Shown here: piece by piece, positions 1 through 8,400 of the stretch
How the letters are laid out: each line of letters opens with the position of its first letter
How positions within the stretch are numbered: the first letter of the stretch is position 1
Origin: Hyphomicrobiaceae bacterium
GTDB taxonomy: Bacteria > Pseudomonadota > Alphaproteobacteria > Rhizobiales > Hyphomicrobiaceae
Assembly: GCA_021775715.1 (NCBI GenBank)
Contig: JAJFHI010000381.1
Location: 1 to 9,804 of the forward strand
Reading direction: 5' to 3'
DNA: 9,804 nucleotides
The notes under the pieces: model-generated
The model's input: only the letters and a program-made list of their open reading frames with translations
Told to the model about the DNA's origin: nothing
The model's database searches: none
Program-made: the position numbers and the translations under genes

Positions 1-861
1 GCCGAGATGATGTTGCAGCGATTGATGGACGAGGAAGTCTCGACCCGCTTTGTCATTCGCGATGCGAAACACCCAACCGGCGCCGCCGTGCTCGTCTCAT
101 CGCACGATCGCAACGCTGCCATTTTCACATTCCGCGGCGCCAACACGGCCCTTTGCAAAGACGAACTTAAAGACGACGCGTTCGCAGCCGACCTCGTCTA
201 CATCACTAGCCTGTCGAACCAATCTGCCGACTGCTTCCCCGAACTCGTCCGCCGCGCTAAGGACCACAAAGCGAAGATCGCAACGAACCCCGGCGTGCGC
301 CAATTGTCGGCGCGCAGCGGTCCGTTCTTCGAATGTTTGCCGAACATCGATATTCTCTCAATCAACAGCGCCGAAGCTGACGTCCTCGTGCCAAGCCTCA
401 TCGCGCAGTTTGGCGAAGGTGGACCCGTCCCACCACTGGAGCCCGGCGATACGCCACCGCGCCTCGTCGCGCGCGGCCTCAATGGCGGCGGCTTTCACAT
501 GAGTTTGATCGGTTTTCTGAAAGCCATTCATAGTCTCGGCGTTGGCTGCATCGTCATCACAGATGGCCGCGACGGCGCAATCGTCAGCCGGGACGGCAAC
601 ATCTGGCATTGTCCTATCGCTGAAAACGTCAAGGTCGCCGGCACGGCGGGGGCAGGCGATGCGTTTGCGTCAACGTTTTCAGCGTTGATCACACGCGGTG
701 ACGCTCCAGACCAAGCATTGAAGGCAGCCACGCTCAACGCCGCATCGGTCGTCACGTACGTCGATACGCAGACCGGTTTATTGCAGGATGGTTCATTAAG
801 CGAAAGTTTGCGGGCCTCGGGGCCAGACCTGCACGTGCGTCGTTGGCGTATCTCACAATGA
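1..861 (+). CDS. PfkB/ribokinase-family carbohydrate kinase, C-terminal part (5' end outside window)
   Basis: The frame is open from the first base and ends with TGA at 859-861, so about 286 codons are visible. The N-terminal part, including the first substrate-binding glycine motif, lies upstream of the window; the ATG at 7 is probably internal. The PfkB signature is clear near the C-terminus: V-A-G-T-A-G-A-G-D-A-F, with GAGD at 649-660, whose Asp is the catalytic base in this family. Before it comes the typical strand-turn V-I-T-D-G-R-D-G-A-I-V, and further upstream N-S-A-E-A-D, the usual 'N..E' metal/ATP region. Family members phosphorylate a sugar or nucleoside hydroxyl with ATP in the cytoplasm. 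The substrate cannot be read from this fragment. A segment of roughly 30 residues rich in Pro and Gly (about bases 412-505) lies between the N-S-A-E motif and the nucleotide-binding strand and looks longer than in ribokinase. The family call is firm; the specific function is unknown. Confidence 0.88.
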   Translation, partial: AEMMLQRLMDEEVSTRFVIRDAKHPTGAAVLVSSHDRNAAIFTFRGANTALCKDELKDDAFAADLVYITSLSNQSADCFPELVRRAKDHKAKIATNPGVRQLSARSGPFFECLPNIDILSINSAEADVLVPSLIAQFGEGGPVPPLEPGDTPPRLVARGLNGGGFHMSLIGFLKAIHSLGVGCIVITDGRDGAIVSRDGNIWHCPIAENVKVAGTAGAGDAFASTFSALITRGDAPDQALKAATLNAASVVTYVDTQTGLLQDGSLSESLRASGPDLHVRRWRISQ

Positions 862-983
862 CATTATCGCGACGGTCACATCACATACTCGAAAATTGAT
901 CCGCTGTTAACTTGACGCTGGCACCTTGAACTTGTTGTTTGAAACTTAGCGTGACGGGTGCAACAGGCGGTGCCGATTAAATC

Positions 984-1736
984 ATGAAGCAAGCAACATT
1001 GCTGTCGTTCGCAATTGTGGCGGTGGCTGCAATCCTGACGACTTTCGATCCTGCGACTGCAGCGTCCGAGCCGAAAGGCTGTCGCGCACCGGAAGAACTG
1101 GCGCGTTTTCAAATGCCATTGCCGGCATTGAAACGCACCGTTGCAGCTGAAAAGCGCCTGCACATCGTGGCACTTGGTTCATCCAGCACGTCGGGGACCG
1201 GCGCCTCGTCCGCTGAAAAACGTTATCCGCGTCAGATGGCGAAAACGCTGCGCCAGAAGCTGACCAATATTAAAATTCGTGTCGATAACTACGGCAAGGG
1301 CGGCGCGCTAGCAGCCCACATGCTGAAACGCATCAAGTTGAAAATTATTAATCAAACACCGACACTGGTGATTTGGCAGACCGGCGTCAACGATGCCATT
1401 CGCAAAGTGCCATTGGAGAAATTTCGTAAGACGGTTCGCGACGGGATCGAACTTTTGCAAAGCCGAAGCATCGATGTTGTGCTGGTCGACCCGCAGTACT
1501 TCCCAGGTCAGAAGAAATTCGCCGACTATCACAAGTACATCGCCGTGATGGCAGACATCGCCAAGGAACAACAGGTACCCGTACTGCGCCGCTACGACCT
1601 GATGAAATACCTCGTTACGTCAGCACAATACGAAGTCGCGGACCTACTTGCCAAAGACCGCTTCCACCTTAACGACACGAGCTATGCATGTCTCGGCAGG
1701 GTGCTTGGAATTGCGCTGGTGCGGGCGGCAAGATAA
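984..1736 (+). CDS. Exported SGNH/GDSL-family hydrolase
   Basis: A 250-residue protein with a signal peptide: Lys2, a hydrophobic core over residues 5-19 and likely cleavage near A-T-A-A (about residues 24-27), so it probably acts in the periplasm or outside the cell. The SGNH blocks can be followed in order. Block I is A-L-G-S-S-S-T-S-G (63-71), with Ser67 the probable nucleophile. Block II is Y-G-K-G-G (103-107). Block III is W-Q-T-G-V-N-D (131-137), with Gly134 and Asn136 for the oxyanion hole. Block V is D-R-F-H (225-228), supplying Asp225 and His228. The family hydrolyses ester bonds in lipids, polysaccharide acyl groups or similar substrates; which one is not visible. The Shine-Dalgarno before ATG 984 is weak. 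The upstream gap (862-983) contains TTGACG at 912-917 but no convincing -10 box. The gene converges on rnpB, with only two bases between its stop and the RNA's mature 3' end. Confidence 0.85.
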   Translation: MKQATLLSFAIVAVAAILTTFDPATAASEPKGCRAPEELARFQMPLPALKRTVAAEKRLHIVALGSSSTSGTGASSAEKRYPRQMAKTLRQKLTNIKIRVDNYGKGGALAAHMLKRIKLKIINQTPTLVIWQTGVNDAIRKVPLEKFRKTVRDGIELLQSRSIDVVLVDPQYFPGQKKFADYHKYIAVMADIAKEQQVPVLRRYDLMKYLVTSAQYEVADLLAKDRFHLNDTSYACLGRVLGIALVRAAR

Positions 1737-1738
1737 AT

Positions 1739-2135
<397 letters not shown>

Positions 2136-2141
2136 GCGGTG

Positions 2142-2171
2142 TATATGGAGTAGAGGTGGTGGTCGGGTCAA
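2142..2171 (-). promoter_or_regulatory. Probable sigma70-type promoter of rnpB
   Basis: Read on the minus strand, TTGACC (2171-2166) is followed after 18 bases by CATATA (2147-2142). The predicted start, seven bases past the -10 hexamer, falls on the A at 2135, which is the first base of the P1 helix. The -35 box is strong and the -10 box only moderate. Exact agreement with the RNA's structural 5' end is the main support. The 156 bases further upstream (2172-2327) contain no gene or structure that I can support. Confidence 0.68.
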
Positions 2172-2327
2172 GAGTGTTGGTGGCTTTGTTTGTGCTCACG
2201 CTGTTCCTCCTGCGGGCAGGATGCGCACGGCGCCAGGAACGATTCAGATACTCGCTTGTCGCTCGCATCATCGCATCGCTGGGAACGACGTCTATCGTTG
2301 GAGAGGAGATAGTGCACGCCACATAAC

Positions 2328-2358
2328 AAAAATGGCGGGCACTAGCAGTGCCCGCCAT
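2328..2358 (-). terminator. Intrinsic terminator of the minus-strand block
   Basis: A perfect 12-bp inverted repeat, ATGGCGGGCACT (2332-2343) and AGTGCCCGCCAT (2347-2358), with a 3-base loop. Read on the minus strand the GC-rich stem runs straight into UUUUU (2332-2328), then G and UU. It starts about 45 bases past the carbonic anhydrase stop codon, the expected position for a Rho-independent terminator. On the plus strand there is no equivalent T-run, so it acts in one direction. It separates this block from rnpB, which lies further along the same strand. Confidence 0.93.
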
Positions 2359-2402
2359 AAGCCATCTCAAAACGAATGCGGATGTCTTGCCGCCAAATTC
2401 GA

Positions 2403-3260
2403 TCAGTTGATCGGCGACAACAGCTCAGGCGCGACAACAAGCTGGCGAACCCCATGTGATTTCTTTTCTTCGAACACATTGCCAGCTTCAGCCCATTTGT
2501 CCAGAGAGCTGATATCGAGCTTGGCGCACTGGGGACGAACGCTCCAGGTTACTTGCAGTGGCGAACATTTCGCCTGTGTGTACTTTGGCCCTGTTGTCGA
2601 TCCCGCAAAGACGACAGCATCGCCGGTACCAGTTGGCAGAGACTTTGCCTGGTGAAGTCCGCCTTTAACATTGCCCGCATATGCGAAGTCAGCAAAGTTC
2701 AGCGCACTAGCATCATTCACGACAAGAAACGTCTGCGCCTCGACGCGCAGCTCTGGATTGGCACAACTCTCACTGAGGCAAGAACCAAGACCAGCTCCGG
2801 GCTTGATATCGCATGATGTATGGACCCAGTGGACTTCGATCGTATCACCCGGCTTGACACCCTTGAATGCACCCTTTCCGTCGGCCGGGTCTTTGAGTTC
2901 GGCTTCAGTCAACTTCGCCGTATCGTTGCACTTGAACCCACCATTTTTTCCAGCACCTGCAAAGACCGAGAAACCAGGGCCTTTGTGTTCCGCGTTCGTA
3001 TGCGTGTGAATGTTGCACAAGTTCATCTGGCTCGCTGGTGGTGCGAGAGTGAAAATACGCTTGTTCGAGCCCGCAACGTTGGAAATATCTCGAGGCGTCT
3101 GTGGCCCGTAACCGGCGCAGAGGTCGGCAGCCTGGACGGTAACTGCCGAAGACAGAACAAGTGCAATCGTGGCCGCGCCGAGGATTTGATTCACAATGAC
3201 ATTTCCGTTGCTCGATTTTACCGAACTCTGGTTACATTTTTGATTTGTCATAGACTTCAT
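2403..3260 (-). CDS. Exported delta-class carbonic anhydrase (CA_like family)
   Basis: A 285-residue protein that should interconvert CO2 and bicarbonate outside the cytoplasm. It has a signal peptide with a long polar n-region, a hydrophobic core at about 27-41 and a V-Q-A cleavage site near residue 44. The delta-class signature is C-N-I-H-T-H-T-N-A-E-H-K-G-P (82-95), followed by E-V-H-W-V-H-T-S-C (142-150). His85, His87 and one of His144/His147 are the likely three-histidine zinc site; that assignment is inferred. The mature part has eight cysteines (48, 82, 111, 150, 161, 166, 232, 245), which suits a disulfide-bonded periplasmic protein. The ATG at 3260 follows AGGGAA at close spacing; a second ATG three codons in (3251) would shorten the n-region. 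The gene lies 92 bases after the amidase, with no terminator between them, and ends at a strong terminator. The class was first described in marine diatoms; bacterial homologues exist. Cadmium or zinc use cannot be told from sequence. Confidence 0.87.
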   Translation of the reverse strand: MKSMTNQKCNQSSVKSSNGNVIVNQILGAATIALVLSSAVTVQAADLCAGYGPQTPRDISNVAGSNKRIFTLAPPASQMNLCNIHTHTNAEHKGPGFSVFAGAGKNGGFKCNDTAKLTEAELKDPADGKGAFKGVKPGDTIEVHWVHTSCDIKPGAGLGSCLSESCANPELRVEAQTFLVVNDASALNFADFAYAGNVKGGLHQAKSLPTGTGDAVVFAGSTTGPKYTQAKCSPLQVTWSVRPQCAKLDISSLDKWAEAGNVFEEKKSHGVRQLVVAPELLSPIN

Positions 3261-3352
3261 AATTCCCTGTCTGTTGTTGTGCCTGCTTAACAGTACATGT
3301 CCCGTCGGTTTACGTTTACTCCAGAAATTCAGATCAACGACGACGGTGGCCT

Positions 3353-4147
3353 TTACCCGACCAACGCATCACCCGGGCCAGGCAACGCTGCCAGCAACCG
3401 GTCCAATGTCGCGATCGTCGAGCGATCGATGCGGCCATCAACGCGCGCGGGGCGAAAGTGGCGTTGGAAAGCGGAAACGACGCGATGCGTATCCTGGTCC
3501 AGTGCGCCGGTCGCCGCCAAGCCATAGCCGTAAGCAACCAACTTCTCTTGCACGTCACGGATGTCGCTGTTGACTTCGCCCAGTGCGAAGCCAAGATCAA
3601 CCACGTCAACGGGTTCCGGCGCCACCCAATGGCCGACACCATTTTCGTGTAACCACCACCAGTCGAATTTTTCGCCCGGGTCAATTTTGCGGCCCGGCGC
3701 GATATCTGAATGCGCCAGCACACGGTGCGGCAGAATATTATTGCGCGATAGAATATCCTGACTGAGCGCCAGAACAGCCGCCATCTGGGCAGCGGGGAAA
3801 TCATGATAGCCGTCGTCATGGCCGGGGTTCTGGATCTCAATGCCGATCGACGCCGAGTTGATGTCAGTCGCACCCGACCAATGAGATTGGCCGGCATGCC
3901 AGGCTCGCTCGCTTTCGGGAACAAGCTGTGTGATCGCGCCGGCTTCGTCGATCACATAGTGACACGACACCTTACTTTCCTCACACGATAGCCAGTAGAT
4001 GGCTCGCTCTGCCGATTGCATACCGGTGTAATGCATCAGTAGAATTGTCGGCGTCATTGCGTTTCGGCGAGGCTCGACGTTGACGGCAGCATGCAGGCGC
4101 GTGACAAGCGGACTATCCGCTTCAAACACCGAACATTCGTTGTCCAT
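3353..4147 (-). CDS. N-acetylmuramoyl-L-alanine amidase (Amidase_2/AmpD type) with C-terminal peptidoglycan-binding domain
   Basis: A 264-residue zinc amidase that cuts the bond between muramic acid and the first L-alanine of the stem peptide. The Amidase_2 domain covers about residues 25-165. It shows L-L-M-H-Y-T (36-41, zinc ligand His39), the substrate-side motif A-W-H-A-G-Q-S (82-88), I-G-I-E-I-Q-N-P (101-108, catalytic Glu104) and A-H-S-D-I-A-P-G-R-K-I-D-P-G (145-158), giving zinc ligands His146 and Asp156 plus the conserved Lys154. A PG_binding_1-like repeat follows at about 193-255 (D-I-R-D-V-Q-E-K-L through I-D-R-S-T-I-A-T-L). The domain order resembles E. coli AmiD, but there is no signal peptide or lipobox, so a cytoplasmic role in cell-wall recycling (AmpD-like) or an unusual export route must be considered. 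Its ATG overlaps the upstream co-chaperone stop by one base (TAATG), implying translational coupling. Confidence 0.92.
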   Translation of the reverse strand: MDNECSVFEADSPLVTRLHAAVNVEPRRNAMTPTILLMHYTGMQSAERAIYWLSCEESKVSCHYVIDEAGAITQLVPESERAWHAGQSHWSGATDINSASIGIEIQNPGHDDGYHDFPAAQMAAVLALSQDILSRNNILPHRVLAHSDIAPGRKIDPGEKFDWWWLHENGVGHWVAPEPVDVVDLGFALGEVNSDIRDVQEKLVAYGYGLAATGALDQDTHRVVSAFQRHFRPARVDGRIDRSTIATLDRLLAALPGPGDALVG

Positions 4148-4890
4148 TAAATCTCAGCTCCTGGGCCGTCGTTACGGCTTGCTTGACGTTTGCGGTCCTT
4201 CACGATCGCATCATAGGCGGTATTGATAGCGGCAAGCTTGCGATCTGCAAGCACGAGAAATTCCCGCGGCACACCTTCGCTTACAAGCTTATCGGGATGG
4301 TTTTCGCGAACCAAACCGTAATAGTGGGCTTTCAATTCCGTGTCAGAAACAGTTGGATCAATGCCGAGGATCTCATACGGGCTGTCAGTGTCGCGCACAA
4401 ACAAACGCCGCACAGCCAGATAGTCCTCCGGTGACATGCCAAACCGATCGGCGACGACCTTCAGGAAATCTTCTTCTGCATGATGCAGCACACCATCGGC
4501 CGCGGCGATGTTGAACAAGCATTCGAACACACTGCGGCGCAGGGCAGTTTCGCCCTCAAGCATCTTGCCGATCCGTTTCGCGTAGATCTCAAATCCCGCC
4601 ACGTCCTGTGCGGCAAGCTGATAGACCCGCATCACATTGTGCCGCTCATGCTCTGGCACGATAAAACAGTGCTCGAAGGCCTCGACCTCCACCCCAACGG
4701 CAACGCCATCGGCTTTAGCCATTTTTGCCGCCAGCGCGACGAAGGCCATCGTGAAGGCCACCTGCTTCTGGATAGGCTTCGGCGGGCGCGAAAAGGCACG
4801 GGTGACCAGTGCGCGCGCGTTATCAACCGCGGTGCGCACCCTGCCGGACGACCCCAGCCCAATCATTCGTGCCATATCACCAAAAGCCAT
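4147..4890 (-). CDS. djlA: TerB-DnaJ domain protein, DjlA-like co-chaperone
   Basis: A 247-residue protein with a helical TerB domain (about 43-165) and a C-terminal J domain (about 169-235). The TerB part shows the two related acidic turns K-A-D-G (59-62) and A-A-D-G (130-133), each followed by a helix. The J domain carries P-Y-E-I-L-G (171-176) and the diagnostic H-P-D tripeptide at 198-200, which stimulates the ATPase of DnaK. E. coli DjlA has an N-terminal membrane anchor. Here the N-terminus (M-A-F-G-D-M-A-R-M-I) and the segment 44-57 are not a convincing anchor, so the protein is probably soluble. No good Shine-Dalgarno precedes the ATG at 4890; the ATG at 4875 is an alternative start. 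Pairing with an AmpD-type amidase is, as I remember it, common in alphaproteobacteria. The client protein is unknown. Confidence 0.88.
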   Translation of the reverse strand: MAFGDMARMIGLGSSGRVRTAVDNARALVTRAFSRPPKPIQKQVAFTMAFVALAAKMAKADGVAVGVEVEAFEHCFIVPEHERHNVMRVYQLAAQDVAGFEIYAKRIGKMLEGETALRRSVFECLFNIAAADGVLHHAEEDFLKVVADRFGMSPEDYLAVRRLFVRDTDSPYEILGIDPTVSDTELKAHYYGLVRENHPDKLVSEGVPREFLVLADRKLAAINTAYDAIVKDRKRQASRNDGPGAEI

Positions 4891-4968
4891 CGACGTTGTT
4901 TTATCCCGATTAAGGGGCGCAATGAAGAAGGATATTTTCCCGACTTGTCCACAGGAAAGAGATTTTCA

Positions 4969-4978
4969 ATACCGGTAT
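4969..4978. repeat. Perfect 10-bp palindrome in the divergent intergenic region
   Basis: ATACCGGTAT reads the same on both strands and lies about 80 bases upstream of the djlA-like start, in the 236-base gap (4891-5126) between divergently oriented genes. Such a site could be an operator for a dimeric regulator, but there is only one copy and no clear promoter overlaps it. The rest of the gap holds no convincing promoter or gene on either strand. Confidence 0.25.
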
Positions 4979-5126
4979 CCGAGCATCTGAGACTTGTCCA
5001 ATTCGAGCATTAGGCCAATCGTAACGAATAGTCCGCAAAAGACGAATGGCACAAAGCCACAGCGGAGCACAGCTTACTCGGTCCTCAACGGTCGCGACCC
5101 GCAGTAGGCGTTAGGGAGACTGACCG

Positions 5127-5252
5127 ATGAAAAGCATGATATTCGCCGTTTTCGCTGCAGGCGCGATTGCGCTTTGGAGCAATGCCCTGCCGGCAGCTCC
5201 ACTTTCCGGCAATGTAACGGCTCCGCCATACTCTTCGATCGTTCTGAAGTAA
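5127..5252 (+). CDS. Possible 41-residue exported peptide (small ORF)
   Basis: ATG at 5127 is preceded by AGGGAG (5113-5118) at a spacing of eight bases, one of the better Shine-Dalgarno matches in the window. The product starts M-K-S-M, has a hydrophobic core (residues 5-17, I-F-A-V-F-A-A-G-A-I-A-L-W) and a plausible signal-peptidase site around L-P-A-A (21-24). This would release a peptide of only about 17 residues ending I-V-L-K. I do not recognise the family. The same frame stays open for 44 codons after the TAA, until TGA at 5385-5387, and is also the frame of the oxoprolinase that follows. The ORF may therefore be the remains of a larger exported protein broken by a nonsense mutation, a real secreted micropeptide, or chance. 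Support is the ribosome site plus the signal-like sequence only. Confidence 0.45.
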   Translation: MKSMIFAVFAAGAIALWSNALPAAPLSGNVTAPPYSSIVLK

Positions 5253-5281
5253 CGAGCGCAAGAGCCAAAAACCGTCACCGG

Positions 5282-5313
5282 CGTGGGAATTGGCCCACGT
5301 CAACCGGCCAATT
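5282..5313 (+). other. Two overlapping, mutually exclusive hairpins upstream of the oxoprolinase gene
   Basis: Hairpin A pairs CGTGGG (5282-5287) with CCCACG (5294-5299) around a 6-base loop. Hairpin B pairs AATTGGCC (5288-5295) with GGCCAATT (5306-5313) around a 10-base loop. They share bases 5294-5295, and B uses A's loop, so both cannot form fully at once. They sit after the small ORF and about 110 bases before the oxoprolinase start. No U-tract follows either stem, so neither is a standard intrinsic terminator. A regulatory role is possible but unproven. Confidence 0.3.
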
Positions 5314-5423
5314 TGCCTCTTCGCAGGCAATTACGGCAGTTTATCGCTGCACGACAATTGACGGACCTGACGCCGCCCGATAGCTGATGGCAGATCCAAT
5401 CAGAGCAGGACGTCAGCACCCCT

Positions 5424-8400
5424 ATGGCCGCTCAAGGCGCTTTCAAACCCGGCAAATGGCAATTCTGGATCGACCGCGGCGGCACGTTTACCGATGTCAT
5501 AGCTGTGGCGCCAGACGGCCATATCGAAGCCACCAAAATTCTCTCCGAAAATCCTGAGTCCTACGAAGACGCAGCCCTGGAGGGAATCCGCCGAGCTTTG
5601 GGCGTGCCTTCAAATTCCCCAATTCCAGCCGACGAGATCTCAACCATCAAAATGGGCACGACGGTCGCCACGAATGCTCTTCTTGAGCGTAAGGGTGAAC
5701 GGACACTGCTTGCGATCACAGCGGGCCTGGAAGACCACCTTGAGATCGGCACGCAGGCGCGGCCTGATATTTTCGCCCGCCACATCATTAAGCCCGATGT
5801 GCTCTACGACCGCGTGGTCGGTGTGCGTGAACGCATTCTATGCGACGGCGCAATCGAATTACCGCTCGACACAGGTCAAATTCGCCAGGACTTTGAGACC
5901 GCATACGCTGATGGCTTTCGCTCTATCGCTATCGTGTTCATGCACGCCTACGCCCACCCGGCACATGAAAAGGCGGCCGCAGACATCGCGCGATCCGTTG
6001 GCTTTGAACAAATCTCGGCAAGCCACGACGTCATCCCGTTGATTAAGATTGTCGGGCGCGGCGACACAACAGTTGCCGATGCCTATCTCTCACCGATCCT
6101 TGCCCGTTACATCGGTCGCGTGGTCGACGGCTTTGCAAGCGCCGACCCGAAAGATCTGCCACGCATAGAATTTATGACCTCATCCGGCGGGTTAACAGGC
6201 GCGAACGTGTTTCGCGGACGCGATGCGATTTTATCCGGTCCGGCCGGTGGCATTGTTGGGATGATTGAAACAGCGCGACAGGCAGGTTTTAGTAACGTCA
6301 TTGGCTTTGATATGGGTGGGACTTCGACAGACGTTTCGCATTCGGCCGGCGACTACGAGCGTGCATTCGAAACCGAAGTCGCAGGCGTGCGCATGACTGT
6401 GCCGATGTTGCGCATTCACACGGTGGCCGCCGGTGGCGGATCAATTCTGAAATATGACGGCACACGTTTTCTGGTCGGGCCCGAGTCAGCCGGTGCCAAT
6501 CCGGGGCCCAAATGTTACCGGAGCGGTGGACCGCTTACAGTGACGGACGCAAACCTGTGCGTCGGAAAAATTCGCTCCGAACATTTCCCAAGTGTCTTTG
6601 GCCCAGAAGGCAACGAGCCACTAAATGCTGACGCCGTACATGCAGCCTTTGCAGAATTGGCCGACGAAGTTGGTGATGGCCGGACACCTGAGGACATCGC
6701 TGACGGATTTTTGCGCATCGCAGTCGAGAACATGGCCAATGCGATTAAGACCATTTCCGTCGCCCGTGGATACGACGTCACAAGATACGCGCTCAATTGC
6801 TTTGGCGCTGCCGGCGGTCAACACGCCTGCATGATCGCCGACACACTTGGCATTGAAACCGTATTGATCGATCCACTATCGGGCTTGCTGTCAGCGTACG
6901 GTATGGGGCTTGCAAAAACACGGGCCAGTCGAGAGGTGTCAATTGAAAAGCCTCTCAACACTGAGACTTTGACGTCGCTAGCGCCGCTCGCAAATGAGCG
7001 ACTGCAAAGCTGCCTTGATGAATTGACGAGCCAAGGCATCAACACGGAGCAAAGCGAAGAACAAGTTCAGGTTCATCTGCGCTACGCGGCAACTGACACA
7101 ACTGTTGCCAGCGCAATTAGTGACGCGACCAATATGCGGGCAAAGTTCGAGCAGATCTACCAACAAAGATTTGGCTTCACCAGCCCCGATAAGCCGCTTG
7201 AAGTTGCCTCGCTCGAGGTGTCGGTTGAAAGTGGCACGCCGCCTCTTTCGGTTGCAGAGATGCCGGTCGACACCGACCACCACGCCCCACCTCACACAAT
7301 GGCTTCGTTCTTCTCGCGCGGTGCCAAGCATAATGCGCAGATCATCCAACGCGATAGCTTACACCCCGGCTATACAGTCACCGGACCTGCGTTGATCATT
7401 GAACCGCACCAAACTGTCGTGGTTGAAGACGGTTGGCAGCTCCGCGTCAGCGCCAACGATCAACTTGTACTCCAGCGCACATCACCGCGCCCTCGCGAGC
7501 ACGTGGCAGAGACCGCCGATCCGATACTGCTGGAAGTCTTCAACAATCTGTTCATGAGCATCGCCGAGCAAATGGGCGAAGCGCTACGTAACACCTCGCA
7601 ATCGGTCAACATCAAAGAACGCCTCGATTTTTCGTGTGCGATTTTCGATGCCAACGGTGGCCTTGTCGCCAACGCACCGCACGTGCCGGTGCACTTGGGC
7701 TCGATGGACAAGTCCGTCGAGGCGATCATCAAGACGCGAAAAGATGCGACAGACGCAGTCGATATGCGGCCCGGCGATGTATTCATGCTCAATGCTCCGT
7801 ACAACGGCGGCACACATTTGCCGGACATCACGGTCGTCACTCCCGTGTTTGATGAGCCAGGAAAAAATATCTTGTTCTTCACCGCCAGTCGCGGTCACCA
7901 TGAAGACATTGGTGGACTGACACCTGGCTCCATGACACCGCGCGCGACATCCATCGATGAGGAAGGCGTCTACATCGATAGCGTCAAACTCGTTGATGCT
8001 GGCATTTTCTTAGAGGACGATGTTCGCTGGCTCTTGAACCACGCGCGATACCCAGCGCGCAAACCCGACACCAACATTGCCGACCTAAAAGCCCAGGTCG
8101 CGGCCAATGCGCGTGGCGCTGAAGAACTCCAAAAAATGATCGCACAGTTCGGCTTCAATGTTGTGCATGCCTACATGGGGCACGTGCAGGACAACGCCGA
8201 GGAGGCGATGCGCCGACTGATCGCGACACTGGACGGCGGCCGCTTCACCACGACGACGGATCAGGACGCGACCATCTGTGTTGCAATCGATATCGATAAA
8301 GAAAACCGCTCGGCACGCGTCGATTTCACCGGCACGTCGCAAGTTCAAAACAACAACTTTAACGCACCAGCTCCCATCACTCAGGCCGCAGTGCTTTATG

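Noticed and set aside
912..940. TTGACG as a possible -35 box upstream of the SGNH hydrolase
   Set aside because: At 17 bases spacing the -10 position reads TTGTTT, a poor match; alternatives are no better.
3334..3924. 196-codon minus-strand open frame inside the amidase gene
   Set aside because: It is an out-of-frame shadow of the amidase. The amidase frame carries all catalytic motifs; this one is Arg-rich with no motif.
4945..4953. TTGTCCACA, one mismatch from the DnaA box consensus, with TTGTCCAAT about 45 bases further on
   Set aside because: Only one near match and no cluster, AT-rich unwinding region or origin-type genes nearby, so a replication origin is not supported.
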